Source: Vibrio cyclitrophicus
GTDB taxonomy: Bacteria > Pseudomonadota > Gammaproteobacteria > Enterobacterales > Vibrionaceae
Assembly (NCBI RefSeq): GCF_024347435.1
Contig: NZ_AP025480.1
Location: 2,542,001-2,606,000 of the forward strand
Direction of reading: 5' to 3'
DNA length: 64,000 nucleotides
Position 1 is the stretch's first letter. Each line of letters begins with the position of its first letter. The position numbers were made by a program, and so were the translations under genes. Positions 18,596 through 26,680 of the stretch are shown here, one piece after another. The notes beneath the pieces are model-generated. The model searched no databases, was not told the origin of the DNA, and saw nothing but the letters and a program-made list of their open reading frames with translations.

Positions 18596-19591
18596 TTACA
18601 GTCGACCCGCTACCGCACCTAAAACACGATGAGGTTTGTAGTTCATGTAGTAACGAACAGCGACATAACCGACCACTAAGGTTGCCACAATCAGTTCTAG
18701 GTACGCTAGATTGAACACTTGGCTAATGTAGTGTGCTTCAACACCTTGTACTTGCATCCAAGCCGCCAATTTAAACAAAGCTGTTGCACCGATTACAATT
18801 GGGAAGGTAAACGCTGCGTAACCTGGGCTAAATGGCAGGCGAAGTAGTTTGAAGAACGCCACGTAAATAATGAACGTCATTAACACCGCTATACCAAATA
18901 ACAGACCAATGATCACTGGTGAAGGTGTTGCAGTAACCGTTAAGTAACCCGCTAAAGATAAACTCGCTGGTGCCGCCATAATTGCAATGGTTGGTTTTGC
19001 TGCATCTGGCACTTCATGAGAAAAGATCAAACGGTAGATCATGAGCGGTAGCATTACAGCATAAACCAACAAGCCAAACACTAAAGTTGCGTGTGCCACT
19101 GGTTCTAAAATAGGGTTCCCAGAGAAAGAAACGTCTGCCACGATAATACCGATCGGTGGGACAAACCAACTCGGTACCATGTGGTGTATCTCAAAGTTTT
19201 TAGCTCTGTGGTACAAAAAGCTCACTAAGAAAACAACATGCAAAGCCACTGAAGCTAACCACATTGCTTCTTGCAGAAACTGAGAGAGTGGGGCCAACGA
19301 AGCTGAAACCACCATACAACCCATCGCGAATGTAGGAACAACACTGCCGACAACAGGATGAGCAAGATCTTCACGCAAAAGGTGACCATGAATTAAAAAT
19401 TTCACGGCTAAAACAAGAAGTAATACCGCAGCAATACCAGCACTGATCCACTGCACCAAACCCGGAGTTGATAAGATACCTTGCGCGACTAAAACACCAT
19501 CCCAACACCAGCCCAAGCTTGCAATTGCTAGTGCCAACCCTGCCATGGGTGTTGGAGCTCCTGTTAATCTATATTTAATACGTTGAATCAT
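18596..19591 (-). CDS. TDT family (TehA/SLAC1-type) membrane transporter
   Basis: This 331-residue protein has about ten predicted membrane helices and belongs to the tellurite-resistance/dicarboxylate transporter (TDT) family. The family includes TehA-like anion channels and C4-dicarboxylate or sulfite carriers. The N-terminus has LTGAPTPMAGLALAIASLGWCW, a typical TDT opening with Pro and Gly. ATG at 19591 was chosen because AAGAGAGG lies 6 bases upstream; an in-frame start at 19621 lacks this. It is divergent from a LysR-type regulator, which is its likely controller. The transported ion cannot be told from sequence. Confidence 0.85.
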   Translation of the reverse strand: MIQRIKYRLTGAPTPMAGLALAIASLGWCWDGVLVAQGILSTPGLVQWISAGIAAVLLLVLAVKFLIHGHLLREDLAHPVVGSVVPTFAMGCMVVSASLAPLSQFLQEAMWLASVALHVVFLVSFLYHRAKNFEIHHMVPSWFVPPIGIIVADVSFSGNPILEPVAHATLVFGLLVYAVMLPLMIYRLIFSHEVPDAAKPTIAIMAAPASLSLAGYLTVTATPSPVIIGLLFGIAVLMTFIIYVAFFKLLRLPFSPGYAAFTFPIVIGATALFKLAAWMQVQGVEAHYISQVFNLAYLELIVATLVVGYVAVRYYMNYKPHRVLGAVAGRL

Positions 19592-19697
19592 GTCAGCCTC
19601 TCTTAAACTTAATTCACTCAATTTGTGAACTCATCAGCTTGTTGAAGCCATAATACGCTTGCGCTTCGTTTAACAATATCCAATTATATATAACAAG

Positions 19698-19716
19698 CGT
19701 TCATTAATTCTGAACG
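19698..19716. promoter_or_regulatory. Candidate LysR operator in divergent promoter region
   Basis: A perfect inverted repeat CGTTCA-N7-TGAACG lies between the divergent TDT and LysR genes. It contains the T-N11-A pattern (TCA-N7-TGA) expected of LysR-type binding sites. It is probably where the adjacent regulator acts on both genes. Confidence 0.55.
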
Positions 19717-19753
19717 AAATTTATTTCACCAACAGTGTAGAAATAGGAATCTG

Positions 19754-20650
19754 ATGGCTAATATTTCAATCAAACAACTCAAAGTGTTTGTCACCATTAC
19801 CCAACACTTAACGCTTACCTCAGCGTCAGAAGCCCTGTTTTTATCAAAGGCAGCTGTGAGCATGGCGCTAGGTGAAATGGAAAAACAACTGGGTCACTCT
19901 CTATTTGACCGGGTCAACAACCGATTAATTCTCAATCAGGAAGGACAAAAGTTGCTTCCCTTAGCTGATGAAATACTTCACCGAGCGGCAGGCATCGATG
20001 TGTTGTTCCGTGATGACCAACCATTAAGTGGCAATCTAAAGGTCGGTGCGAGTGACACGATTGGTAATCAAGTGGCACCCTTTATTTTGTCAGGCTTCCG
20101 TGAGCGAACTCAGCATCAAGATCAAAGCTTGTTCATTTCAAACAGTGCCCTGATCTGTCAAAAGTTGGTGGATTATGAACTGGATATTGCGCTAATTGAA
20201 GGGAAAACACTTCATCCAGAACTGCTCTCAAGCCAATTCAGTAGCGATGAAATGTGTATTATTGTTAGTAATCAACACTCTTTAGTGGCAAAAGACAAAG
20301 TTAATTTGAGAGATTTAGAAGGCAGCCACTGGATACTTAGGGAATCAGGTTCAGGAACTCGTGAGTTCTTCCTGCGTACCGTTGCTCCTCGTATAGAGCA
20401 TTGGTATGAGTCATTTGAGCTAAATACCACGGAAGCGATCATCAACTCTGTTTCTGCAGGTCTTGGCTTTGCCTGTTTATCGCGTTTAGCGGCACAACGC
20501 GCGATTGATTCAGGCCGAGTGAAAGCACTTGATGTACCACTCGACATGAAACGCCGATTTTGGATACTGGTCCATAAAGACAAATATCAAAGCCCACTGC
20601 TGAAATCTTTCATGGGTTATTGTGAAGACTGGGCTACACATCAAGATTGA
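19754..20650 (+). CDS. LysR family transcriptional regulator
   Basis: This 298-residue regulator has an N-terminal winged helix-turn-helix (about residues 5-65, with LTSASEALFLSKAAVSMALGE). A periplasmic-binding-like effector domain follows (about 90-295, SGNLKVGASDTIGNQ and SVSAGLGFACLSRLA). The layout resembles the YeiE/CysB-like LysR group. It is transcribed away from the TDT transporter gene, and this divergent pairing usually means control of the neighbour plus autorepression. The effector is unknown. Confidence 0.88.
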   Translation: MANISIKQLKVFVTITQHLTLTSASEALFLSKAAVSMALGEMEKQLGHSLFDRVNNRLILNQEGQKLLPLADEILHRAAGIDVLFRDDQPLSGNLKVGASDTIGNQVAPFILSGFRERTQHQDQSLFISNSALICQKLVDYELDIALIEGKTLHPELLSSQFSSDEMCIIVSNQHSLVAKDKVNLRDLEGSHWILRESGSGTREFFLRTVAPRIEHWYESFELNTTEAIINSVSAGLGFACLSRLAAQRAIDSGRVKALDVPLDMKRRFWILVHKDKYQSPLLKSFMGYCEDWATHQD

Positions 20651-20693
20651 GGCCGCATAGTTAGGCCCTCAACTGGACTTTTTGCACCAGAAA

Positions 20694-20709
20694 CTGTATA
20701 AAAAGCCAG
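20694..20709 (+). promoter_or_regulatory. LexA box of yebG
   Basis: CTGTATAAAAAGCCAG fits CTG-N10-CAG with the preferred TATA core start. It lies 30 bases before the yebG start. E. coli yebG is a LexA-regulated SOS gene, so regulation appears conserved. Confidence 0.8.
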
Positions 20710-20738
20710 TAAAATTTATCAAACTTAGAGGATTAACC

Positions 20739-21032
20739 ATGGCTGTTATCGTCAAGTACGTGGTGGAACGCAACGGAGAAGAGAAAATGACTTTTACCTC
20801 TAAAGCCGAAGCTGACGCATACGACAAAATGCTGGATATGGCTGATGAGCTTTTTGAACTGTTAGGCAAAAGCGATTTAGTTGAAGATGAAGGCAAGCAA
20901 GAAGAACTTGCAATGTACCTAGCGAAGAATAAAGAAGAAGTTCTTTACGCATTGGGCGCTAAGCGCAAACCAGTACCAAAGAAAGCGAAGAAGCTTGAAG
21001 CTGTTGAAGATGCAGAAGAAGATGCAGCATAA
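20739..21032 (+). CDS. yebG: YebG family SOS-induced protein
   Basis: This 97-residue acidic small protein matches the E. coli YebG family. The N-terminus MAVIVKYVVERNGEEKMTF and the segment KAEADAYDKMLDMADELFELL are diagnostic. The C-terminal tail is Lys-rich, then Glu/Asp-rich (KKAKKLEAVEDAEEDAA). YebG is induced by DNA damage; its exact role is not established. ATG at 20739 has AGAGGA 6 bases upstream and was chosen over an in-frame ATG at 20682, which would lie upstream of the LexA box. Confidence 0.9.
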   Translation: MAVIVKYVVERNGEEKMTFTSKAEADAYDKMLDMADELFELLGKSDLVEDEGKQEELAMYLAKNKEEVLYALGAKRKPVPKKAKKLEAVEDAEEDAA

Positions 21033-21052
21033 CTAGCTGTTCCCTTTCTAAA

Positions 21053-21100
21053 AAACGTCAATAACACCTCTAACAAGAGTCCGTTATTGGCGTTTTTTTT
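21053..21100 (+). terminator. Terminator of yebG
   Basis: AACGTCAATAAC and GTTATTGGCGTT pair with one G-T pair around a 17-base loop and are followed by eight T. It separates yebG from the riboswitch leader. Confidence 0.75.
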
Positions 21101-21195
21101 ATACTTATTGAAATATAATAAAGCTTGTTTATAGTCGAAATCGCTCTAAACATTCGCTTGCACAAAAGTGTGATAAAGATCTAATCTATAGCCAT

Positions 21196-21269
21196 CAGGT
21201 GATGGGGTTCCACCTAAGCTTTTGCTTCAACCGCCCGTTCTTTCGAGCAGTGCTAATGACTCCTACAGA
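21196..21269 (+). ncRNA. Fluoride riboswitch-like aptamer (crcB motif)
   Basis: The element opens with AGGTGATGGGGTTCCACCT, a hairpin holding GATGG and GTTC. It continues with AACCGC and ends with GCTAATGACTCCTACAGA. This is the layout of the fluoride (crcB) aptamer as I remember it from the Thermotoga petrophila and Pseudomonas syringae examples. The pseudoknot strand GGGGT (21203-21207) can pair with ACTCC (21259-21263) using one G-U pair. The stem GCCCGTTC can pair with GAGC-A-GTGC with one mismatch and one bulge. A small AAGC-TTTT-GCTT hairpin sits in the joining region, an extra compared with those examples. It lies about 200 bases before a NifU-like gene. Confidence 0.75.
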
Positions 21270-21466
21270 ATCGAAAACAGGTAATACTGTTGGACGTATC
21301 GCTACTCCTCCATTTTGAAATGGACTTAGTCTATCAAGACCAAGCTTCATGACACCTTTGGATTATCGATACTCAAGATCTGTAGTGAATTAGCCGCACC
21401 TCTTCCAACACGTCCTGTTTTCTCAACGCCCTAGGTCTTAAATGGCTCTATCAATGAGAAAACATT
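21270..21466 (+). promoter_or_regulatory. Long leader / expression platform after the aptamer
   Basis: This 197-base leader has local hairpins: AACAG-N6-CTGTT, CCATTT-TG-AAATGG (21310-21323) and CTTAGTC-N6-GACCAAG (21325-21344). GAAAACAGG at 21273-21281 is fully complementary to CCTGTTTTC at 21414-21422. GGACGT at 21292-21297 is complementary to ACGTCC at 21410-21415. The two long-range pairings compete for the same CC. No T-run follows, so control by translation or Rho is more likely than an intrinsic terminator. Confidence 0.5.
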
Positions 21467-22159
21467 ATGCACTACTCTTCAGAAATTCAATCAATGTGCC
21501 CTATTCAAAGGGGTGATCTTCACACTTCAGCTCCAATTCCAGTTGAAGGCGCCATGGTTAGCCCAAAAGATGTCATCGCTATTTCTGGCTTAAGCCATGG
21601 CGTAGGCACTTGTGCACCACAACAAGGTGCAGCCAAACTGACGCTCAACGTAAAAAACGGCATCATCGAAGAAGCACTAATCGAAACGATTGGTTGTTCA
21701 GGCATGACTCAATCAGCCGCGATGGCAGCCGAAATCCTCACAGGAAGAACCATTCTTGAGGCCCTGAATACTGACTTAGTGTGTGACGCGATTAACGTAG
21801 CCATGCGCGAAATCTTTCTGCAATTTGTTTACGGTCGAACTCAATCTGCATTCTCTGAAGGCGGCCTAGAAATTGGCGCGGCATTAGAAGACCTAGGTCA
21901 AACACAACGTAGTCAAGTAGGTACTAGCTATTCAACTTCAGCGAAAGGCGTTCGTTACCTAGAGCTAGCCGAAGGTTACGTGACCAAGCTTGCACTTGAT
22001 GACCATAGCGAAGTAATTGGCTACGAATATCTCAACCTCGGCAAAATGATGAAGGCGATGAATCAAGGTATGTCAGCCAATGAAGCAGCAGACCTTGCTA
22101 TGGGAACCTACGGTCGCTTCGATGAAGCTGTAACCACCATTAATCCACGCCAACAATAA
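21467..22159 (+). CDS. NifU-like iron-sulfur scaffold protein
   Basis: This 230-residue protein contains a NifU/IscU N-terminal-type scaffold domain (about residues 35-130). Cys49 in GVGTCAPQQG and Cys77 in IETIGCSGMTQSAA match two of the three cluster-ligand positions of IscU. The third, normally a Cys further on, is not obvious; Cys106 in LVCDAIN is off position. The C-terminal half is not assigned. It is followed after 24 bases by the GGGtGRT gene, so they form an operon. The leader carries a fluoride-type aptamer. Its partner enzyme is unknown; it is not a standard Isc or Suf gene. Confidence 0.75.
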   Translation: MHYSSEIQSMCPIQRGDLHTSAPIPVEGAMVSPKDVIAISGLSHGVGTCAPQQGAAKLTLNVKNGIIEEALIETIGCSGMTQSAAMAAEILTGRTILEALNTDLVCDAINVAMREIFLQFVYGRTQSAFSEGGLEIGAALEDLGQTQRSQVGTSYSTSAKGVRYLELAEGYVTKLALDDHSEVIGYEYLNLGKMMKAMNQGMSANEAADLAMGTYGRFDEAVTTINPRQQ

Positions 22160-22183
22160 TTTTTGCCAATTTAGAGGAAAGAT

Positions 22184-23173
22184 ATGATGAACACTCAATT
22201 TAATGAATCAGTAACTCGCGTATTGGCAGAAATGAACTTCGACTCTTTAGAGCAAGCGAACCAATACTGTAAAGCCCACAACGTTGATCCAAAAGCCATG
22301 GTGATGGACACCCAACCTATTGCTTTTGAAAGCGCTGCCGATGCTTATATCCTTGGTTCAGCACTAGCTCTATTCCGCAAAGCAAGCAACGCTGAACAAG
22401 CTGCGAATATCATTGGTGAAGGCCTTCAAGCATTCACCAAACCTGGCAGCGTTGCTGAGCAACGCCAAGTGGGGATCGGCCACGGTGCGCTAGCTGCGCG
22501 TCTTCTAAATGAAGAAAGCCACTGTTTTGCTTTCCTTGCGGGCCATGAATCTTTTGCTGCTGCAGAAGGTGCGATTAAAATTGCACTCAACGTCAACAAA
22601 TCACGTCACAACCCATTAAAGGTAATACTCAATGGTCTAGGTAAAGATGCGGCTTACTTAATTTCTCGCATCAATGGTTTTACCTACGTGCGCACTCAAT
22701 ACGATTACCAAACGGGTGAGCTTGTTGAAACAGAACGTCGCCGCTTCTCACAAGGCCCTCGCGGAGAGATCTTGTGTTACGGCGCTGATGATGTACGTGA
22801 AGGCGTGGCAATCATGCACAGAGAAGAAGTAGATGTAAGTATTACAGGTAACTCAACTAACCCAACGCGCTTCCAACACCCTGTTGCAGGTATCTACAAA
22901 GCAGAGCGTACTCGCCAAGGTTTACCTTACTTCTCAGTTGCTTCAGGCGGCGGTACAGGTCGAACATTACACCCAGATAACGTGGCAGCAGGCCCTGCGT
23001 CTTACGGCATGACAGATACCATGGGCAGAATGCACGCTGACGCTCAGTTCGCTGGTAGCTCTTCTGTTCCGGCTCACGTGGCAATGATGGGCTTCATCGG
23101 TATGGGTAACAACCCAATGGTAGGCGCGACAGTCGCTCTCGCGGTTGCTGTTAGTGAAGCTCAAAACGCCTAA
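22184..23173 (+). CDS. GGGtGRT family protein, function unknown
   Basis: This 329-residue protein contains the motif GGGTGRT at residues 255-261, which names its family. It also has HGALAARLLNEESHCFAFLAGHESFAAAEGA and SRHNPLKVILNGLGKDAAYLI segments rich in His, Gly and small residues, suggesting an enzyme. No signal peptide or transmembrane helix is convincing. The ribosome site AGAGGA precedes ATG 22184; a second ATG follows at 22187. It is cotranscribed with the NifU-like scaffold, suggesting it may need an Fe-S cluster. Cys29, Cys114 and Cys198 are the only obvious thiols. Its reaction is unknown. Confidence 0.8.
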   Translation: MMNTQFNESVTRVLAEMNFDSLEQANQYCKAHNVDPKAMVMDTQPIAFESAADAYILGSALALFRKASNAEQAANIIGEGLQAFTKPGSVAEQRQVGIGHGALAARLLNEESHCFAFLAGHESFAAAEGAIKIALNVNKSRHNPLKVILNGLGKDAAYLISRINGFTYVRTQYDYQTGELVETERRRFSQGPRGEILCYGADDVREGVAIMHREEVDVSITGNSTNPTRFQHPVAGIYKAERTRQGLPYFSVASGGGTGRTLHPDNVAAGPASYGMTDTMGRMHADAQFAGSSSVPAHVAMMGFIGMGNNPMVGATVALAVAVSEAQNA

Positions 23174-23275
23174 CGACTGAACTTAGTAAATCTAATTAGA
23201 GGCTCCATAAGAAATCCGTTAATTGATAAACCGACAATAACGCGCAAATGAACCTCGACATCTATCACTAAATCT

Positions 23276-23304
23276 AAACAGCCAGTTTGAAGCTGGCTGT
23301 TTTT
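23276..23304 (+). terminator. Terminator of the GGGtGRT operon
   Basis: AAACAGCCAG and CTGGCTGTTT form a perfect 10-bp stem around TTTGAAG, with T following. Confidence 0.85.
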
Positions 23305-23405
23305 CATCCATATTTGCTCTACTATCTATTCCTAATCGTTATTTATCTATAAGATTAAATGCACCTATCGCTAGGTATTTAACCTTATATTTTTAAAGGA
23401 ATAAT

Positions 23406-24047
23406 ATGAAAGAGTTGATCATTCATACCATCACCGTATTCATGGGCTTTTTTGCCATCATGAATCCCATCGCCAATACCCCAATATTTTTGGGTTTAAC
23501 GGCTGATAGCAATAGAGAGATGGTTAAGTCGATCGCTTTCCGCTCAGTGTTCATCGCCTTTATCATCGTGAGTACCTTTGCTATTTCCGGCAAGCTCATC
23601 TTTGACCTGTTTGGTATCACGCTTTACGCACTGCGCATAACCGGCGGTATTCTTGTATTTCTGATTGGTTTTCACATGCTACAAGGTGACTCGACGCATG
23701 CCAAAGCAAAAGAGAAGGTCAATTCAGACGCGCAGCAAGATGCAGCATTGAGTATCGCGGTATCACCTTTAGCCATGCCAATACTAGCGGGTCCCGGCAC
23801 CATTGCAACTGCGATGAACTTTGCCAGCACAGAGGGGATTTACGAGACCATCATTACCATTGTGGCGTTTGGCCTCCTATGCACCCTAACCTACATACTG
23901 TTTGTATTCGGGGAGCGCTTTGTTAAAGCTGTCGGACCAAGTGCGTTGAACGTAATTACTCGAATGATGGGTTTGATACTTGCAGTTATTGGTATGCAGA
24001 TGTTGATTGAAGGGATAGAACAGGCTTACAAGGCGCTGTTTATCTAG
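23406..24047 (+). CDS. MarC family integral membrane protein
   Basis: This 213-residue protein has about six transmembrane helices and belongs to the MarC/YhgN (NAAT) family. Diagnostic segments are FFAIMNPIANTPIFLGLT near the N-terminus and SPLAMPILAGPGTIATAMN at about residues 120-140. The family is placed with small-neutral-amino-acid transporters, but the E. coli members have no confirmed substrate. The ribosome site is AAAGGA 6-7 bases before ATG. It stands alone between two terminators. Confidence 0.85.
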   Translation: MKELIIHTITVFMGFFAIMNPIANTPIFLGLTADSNREMVKSIAFRSVFIAFIIVSTFAISGKLIFDLFGITLYALRITGGILVFLIGFHMLQGDSTHAKAKEKVNSDAQQDAALSIAVSPLAMPILAGPGTIATAMNFASTEGIYETIITIVAFGLLCTLTYILFVFGERFVKAVGPSALNVITRMMGLILAVIGMQMLIEGIEQAYKALFI

Positions 24048-24071
24048 TTAATACCTCAAAATTCCAATACA

Positions 24072-24104
24072 AAAATAGCCAGCAATTTGCTGGCTATTTT
24101 CTTT
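24072..24104 (+). terminator. Terminator of the marC-like gene
   Basis: AAAATAGCCAGCA and TGCTGGCTATTTT form a perfect 13-bp stem around ATT. On the plus strand CTTTC follows. A-T pairs at the base would also serve as a U-tract on either strand. Confidence 0.85.
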
Positions 24105-24180
24105 CAAGGTTAATCTATAGCCTTGTATTTTAAGACATTCATTAACAATACATAACGCTCCGATAAGAGCGATATCAGTA

Positions 24181-26175
24181 TTATTTGTATTCCATCGTTG
24201 TTGTTTCAAAGCCTAGTGGTTCTAATACTTTCTTATGCTCAACCCAAGAAATAAATGATTCTGCATCAGTATTACATACGTCACCTGAACCTTCCGCGCA
24301 TGGTTTAATACCACCGTCATAGTTGACGCTATATTTCTCGGTACTTCCATCGTATGTCAGGTTATTAACTTTATAAGTTTTAAAACCATTGCCTGAAATG
24401 ACAATGTCTTGACGATCTGTAGATATTAATTGAGCATCGCCTAATACATTCCAACCATCACTACCACTTGCATTATAGTTATTAACGATAACAGTGTAGT
24501 TATCAACATCGTTCATTGTCGCCCACACTGGATTGTCTTCTGTTCCAGTATTTACCTCAAGAGTTGTCACTGTACCTGATACACCTTTCACATCTTCTGT
24601 AAACGTGTAACGCATGCCTGATACGTAAGGGAACTTGCCAGCATGAGCACCTTCCGCAAGCGTCGGCTCAATTGTGCTGTCAATAAGGTTTCGAATCACT
24701 TCGCCTTTAACGGTTAAAATCGACAAGTAGTTCGAGAATGGTAATAGTTCTAACGTAGCATTGCCTTCCCTGAAATCACCAGACGTAATATCCGTTCGAA
24801 CACCACCAGCTCCCACCAAACCAATCTGAACATTTTTACCGGTAACCGTTGTTACCGACGGTTGATTTGCCCAATAAATCATACCTTGAGCAATCATAGG
24901 AGCAACATCTGAACCATGCTTATCAGTTCCAGCATCACCAGGACGGCGCTCATGACTGATTTCAGTCGGTGCAGCTGCAACAACATCACCATACGCAGCA
25001 TCGAGAGCTGGCTTATAAGTTGCGTCGATACGGGTTCTTAAATCAATATCTTCATCTTTTATCGTGATTTTTTCATTATTATCAATAAACGACGTTACAT
25101 CATCTTTATCAGTACTAATCATTTGATGTTCTCGATGAGAATCGTGATAAAACTCATCATTTGATAATAGAGTATTGTTCCCAACACATGAGATGAGATT
25201 GCCGTCTACGTCAAATGATACATCAACGTCCCCGATAGCTTCCGCATATTGGCCAGCTTGAACCACACAAGTATTTTGTACCTTGTCTTTTTGTGGGATC
25301 ATTTCCGCGTAAATACCATTATTACCTTGATCAAGATCGGTAAAATCACCAAGTAAAGTATGAGAGTGACCGCCAACAATGATATCGATACCCGTTGTAT
25401 TGGCAGCCAGATCCTTATCGGCAGCATTTCCTATGTGTGATAGAACAATGATTTTATTCACACCCTTGGTTTTTAAATCATTTATAGTGGCTTGAGTTGC
25501 TGTAATTTGGTCACTAAATGTCACATCACCAGTTCCGGTAGCTATCGTTGGCATATCACCCAAGACAACACCTATTACCGCAACAACTTTCTCATCATCA
25601 CTTGCATCAGAAACAGAGGTAATTGCTCTTTTTTCTGAGCCTTCAAATGCAAACAGTTGATACGGATATAAATTATCTACATTACTTAAAGACTGATCTT
25701 TTGATGCATCCATATTATTTGCTAATACAGGAAAACTAACTGTATTGATGAACGATGCGAGCTTGTCGGTATCTAAGTCGAATTCATGGTTCCCAAGTAC
25801 CATTGCATCTAACCCCATCTGGGACAATAAGTCTGCGTTTGCAGCACCTTCATTTAGCTTAAAGTAAGCGGTACCTTGCCATGCATCACCACCATGCAAG
25901 AATAACAAAGGTTCTTTGTCTGCTTTAGCCCCCGCTTTGATATCGTCAGCGGCTTTCAATAGGCGAGGATAACCGCCAAATTCGTTATAAACCTTCTTGC
26001 CATCAGCACCCATAGTAAAACTGGATTTTACAGGATCAAAATTTGAGTGGGTGTCATTCACATGTGCTATGCGCAATGTCATATTGGGGGCAATAATATT
26101 GTCGTCATTGTCCGAGCCACAACCAACCATCGCTACGCCGATAGAGAGCACCAGTAAAGACTTAGTAAAATTCAT
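24181..26175 (-). CDS. UshA-type 5'-nucleotidase/metallophosphatase lipoprotein
   Basis: This 664-residue exported lipoprotein has the lipobox VAMVGC after a short signal peptide. The N-terminal calcineurin-like metallophosphatase domain shows the metal-binding motifs HVNDTHS, HGGDAWQGT, LGNHEFD, SHIGNAAD and GGHSHT. The C-terminal 5'-nucleotidase domain contains GGVRTDITSGDFREG, LLPFSNYLS and NNYNASGSDGW. The family hydrolyses extracellular nucleotides or UDP-sugars for uptake of nucleosides, sugars and phosphate. It stands alone in its direction. It could equally be an NAD-active (NadN-like) nucleotidase; the exact substrate is not visible. Confidence 0.88.
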   Translation of the reverse strand: MNFTKSLLVLSIGVAMVGCGSDNDDNIIAPNMTLRIAHVNDTHSNFDPVKSSFTMGADGKKVYNEFGGYPRLLKAADDIKAGAKADKEPLLFLHGGDAWQGTAYFKLNEGAANADLLSQMGLDAMVLGNHEFDLDTDKLASFINTVSFPVLANNMDASKDQSLSNVDNLYPYQLFAFEGSEKRAITSVSDASDDEKVVAVIGVVLGDMPTIATGTGDVTFSDQITATQATINDLKTKGVNKIIVLSHIGNAADKDLAANTTGIDIIVGGHSHTLLGDFTDLDQGNNGIYAEMIPQKDKVQNTCVVQAGQYAEAIGDVDVSFDVDGNLISCVGNNTLLSNDEFYHDSHREHQMISTDKDDVTSFIDNNEKITIKDEDIDLRTRIDATYKPALDAAYGDVVAAAPTEISHERRPGDAGTDKHGSDVAPMIAQGMIYWANQPSVTTVTGKNVQIGLVGAGGVRTDITSGDFREGNATLELLPFSNYLSILTVKGEVIRNLIDSTIEPTLAEGAHAGKFPYVSGMRYTFTEDVKGVSGTVTTLEVNTGTEDNPVWATMNDVDNYTVIVNNYNASGSDGWNVLGDAQLISTDRQDIVISGNGFKTYKVNNLTYDGSTEKYSVNYDGGIKPCAEGSGDVCNTDAESFISWVEHKKVLEPLGFETTTMEYK

Positions 26176-26479
26176 AGAAGATCCTTTATTAATCGTTTTA
26201 ATGTCGTTATGGCAGGCAATATACTGACATCTTGCAGGGTTTTAGTGATCGTTCTCTTAATTACACTTCTGGAAAATTGAGTATTTACCCTAACTGTAGG
26301 CACAAGCGATTAATCAACAGAAGTCGAATAATTCTGATAATAAACATGAATTTATAAAGAAAGTGTGACTCACTCTATTGATACTGCTAACAAGAGGATG
26401 GGCTAAAGATAAGTGTCAGGTGTGGAAATGAAATGGCACAGCGCTACTTAAGCAAGCACGCCCCTGTTTAAGAGCGAGG

Positions 26480-26485
26480 TATAAT
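26480..26485 (+). promoter_or_regulatory. Candidate -10 element upstream of dapD
   Basis: A perfect TATAAT lies about 195 bases before dapD. No good -35 hexamer is found 16-18 bases upstream. It is the best promoter candidate in the 505-base gap 26176-26680, which also holds a small hairpin and a possible leader ORF. Confidence 0.4.
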
Positions 26486-26550
26486 ATCCGGATAATGAAA
26501 ACTATCGCTAAAAAGACAAGCAATATCATTTTACAGACTTTATCCCGATA

Positions 26551-26579
26551 CGCCCTTTCATAACGAGGGCGCTCTCTTT
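26551..26579 (+). promoter_or_regulatory. Hairpin before candidate leader ORF of dapD
   Basis: CGCCCT pairs with AGGGCG around 9 bases and is followed by CTCTCTTT. It could be a weak terminator or attenuator. It would also hide the GAGGG that precedes the small ORF at 26580. Confidence 0.4.
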
Positions 26580-26648
26580 ATGATGAACGCAATTAAATTA
26601 ACTTTGCTAACGGCAGCGCTTGTTATTCGAGCTTCTGTTATTGAATAG
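26580..26648 (+). CDS. Candidate 22-codon leader ORF upstream of dapD
   Basis: ATG ATG opens a 22-codon frame ending TAG 32 bases before dapD. The encoded peptide begins MMNAIKLTLLTAALV, giving it a short hydrophobic core after one Lys. It contains a single lysine, so classical lysine attenuation is not supported. No homologue is recognised. It may be chance. Confidence 0.25.
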   Translation: MMNAIKLTLLTAALVIRASVIE

Positions 26649-26680
26649 CAAAATCAAGACTCAACACATGGAGATTCAAC

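Noticed and set aside
21190-21270. Mg2+ (M-box) riboswitch instead of fluoride
   Set aside because: A few short strings resemble the M-box, but its multi-helix core is absent, and the pseudoknot fits the fluoride motif.
26396-26680. Lysine riboswitch before dapD
   Set aside because: The core motifs of the lysine aptamer were not found.
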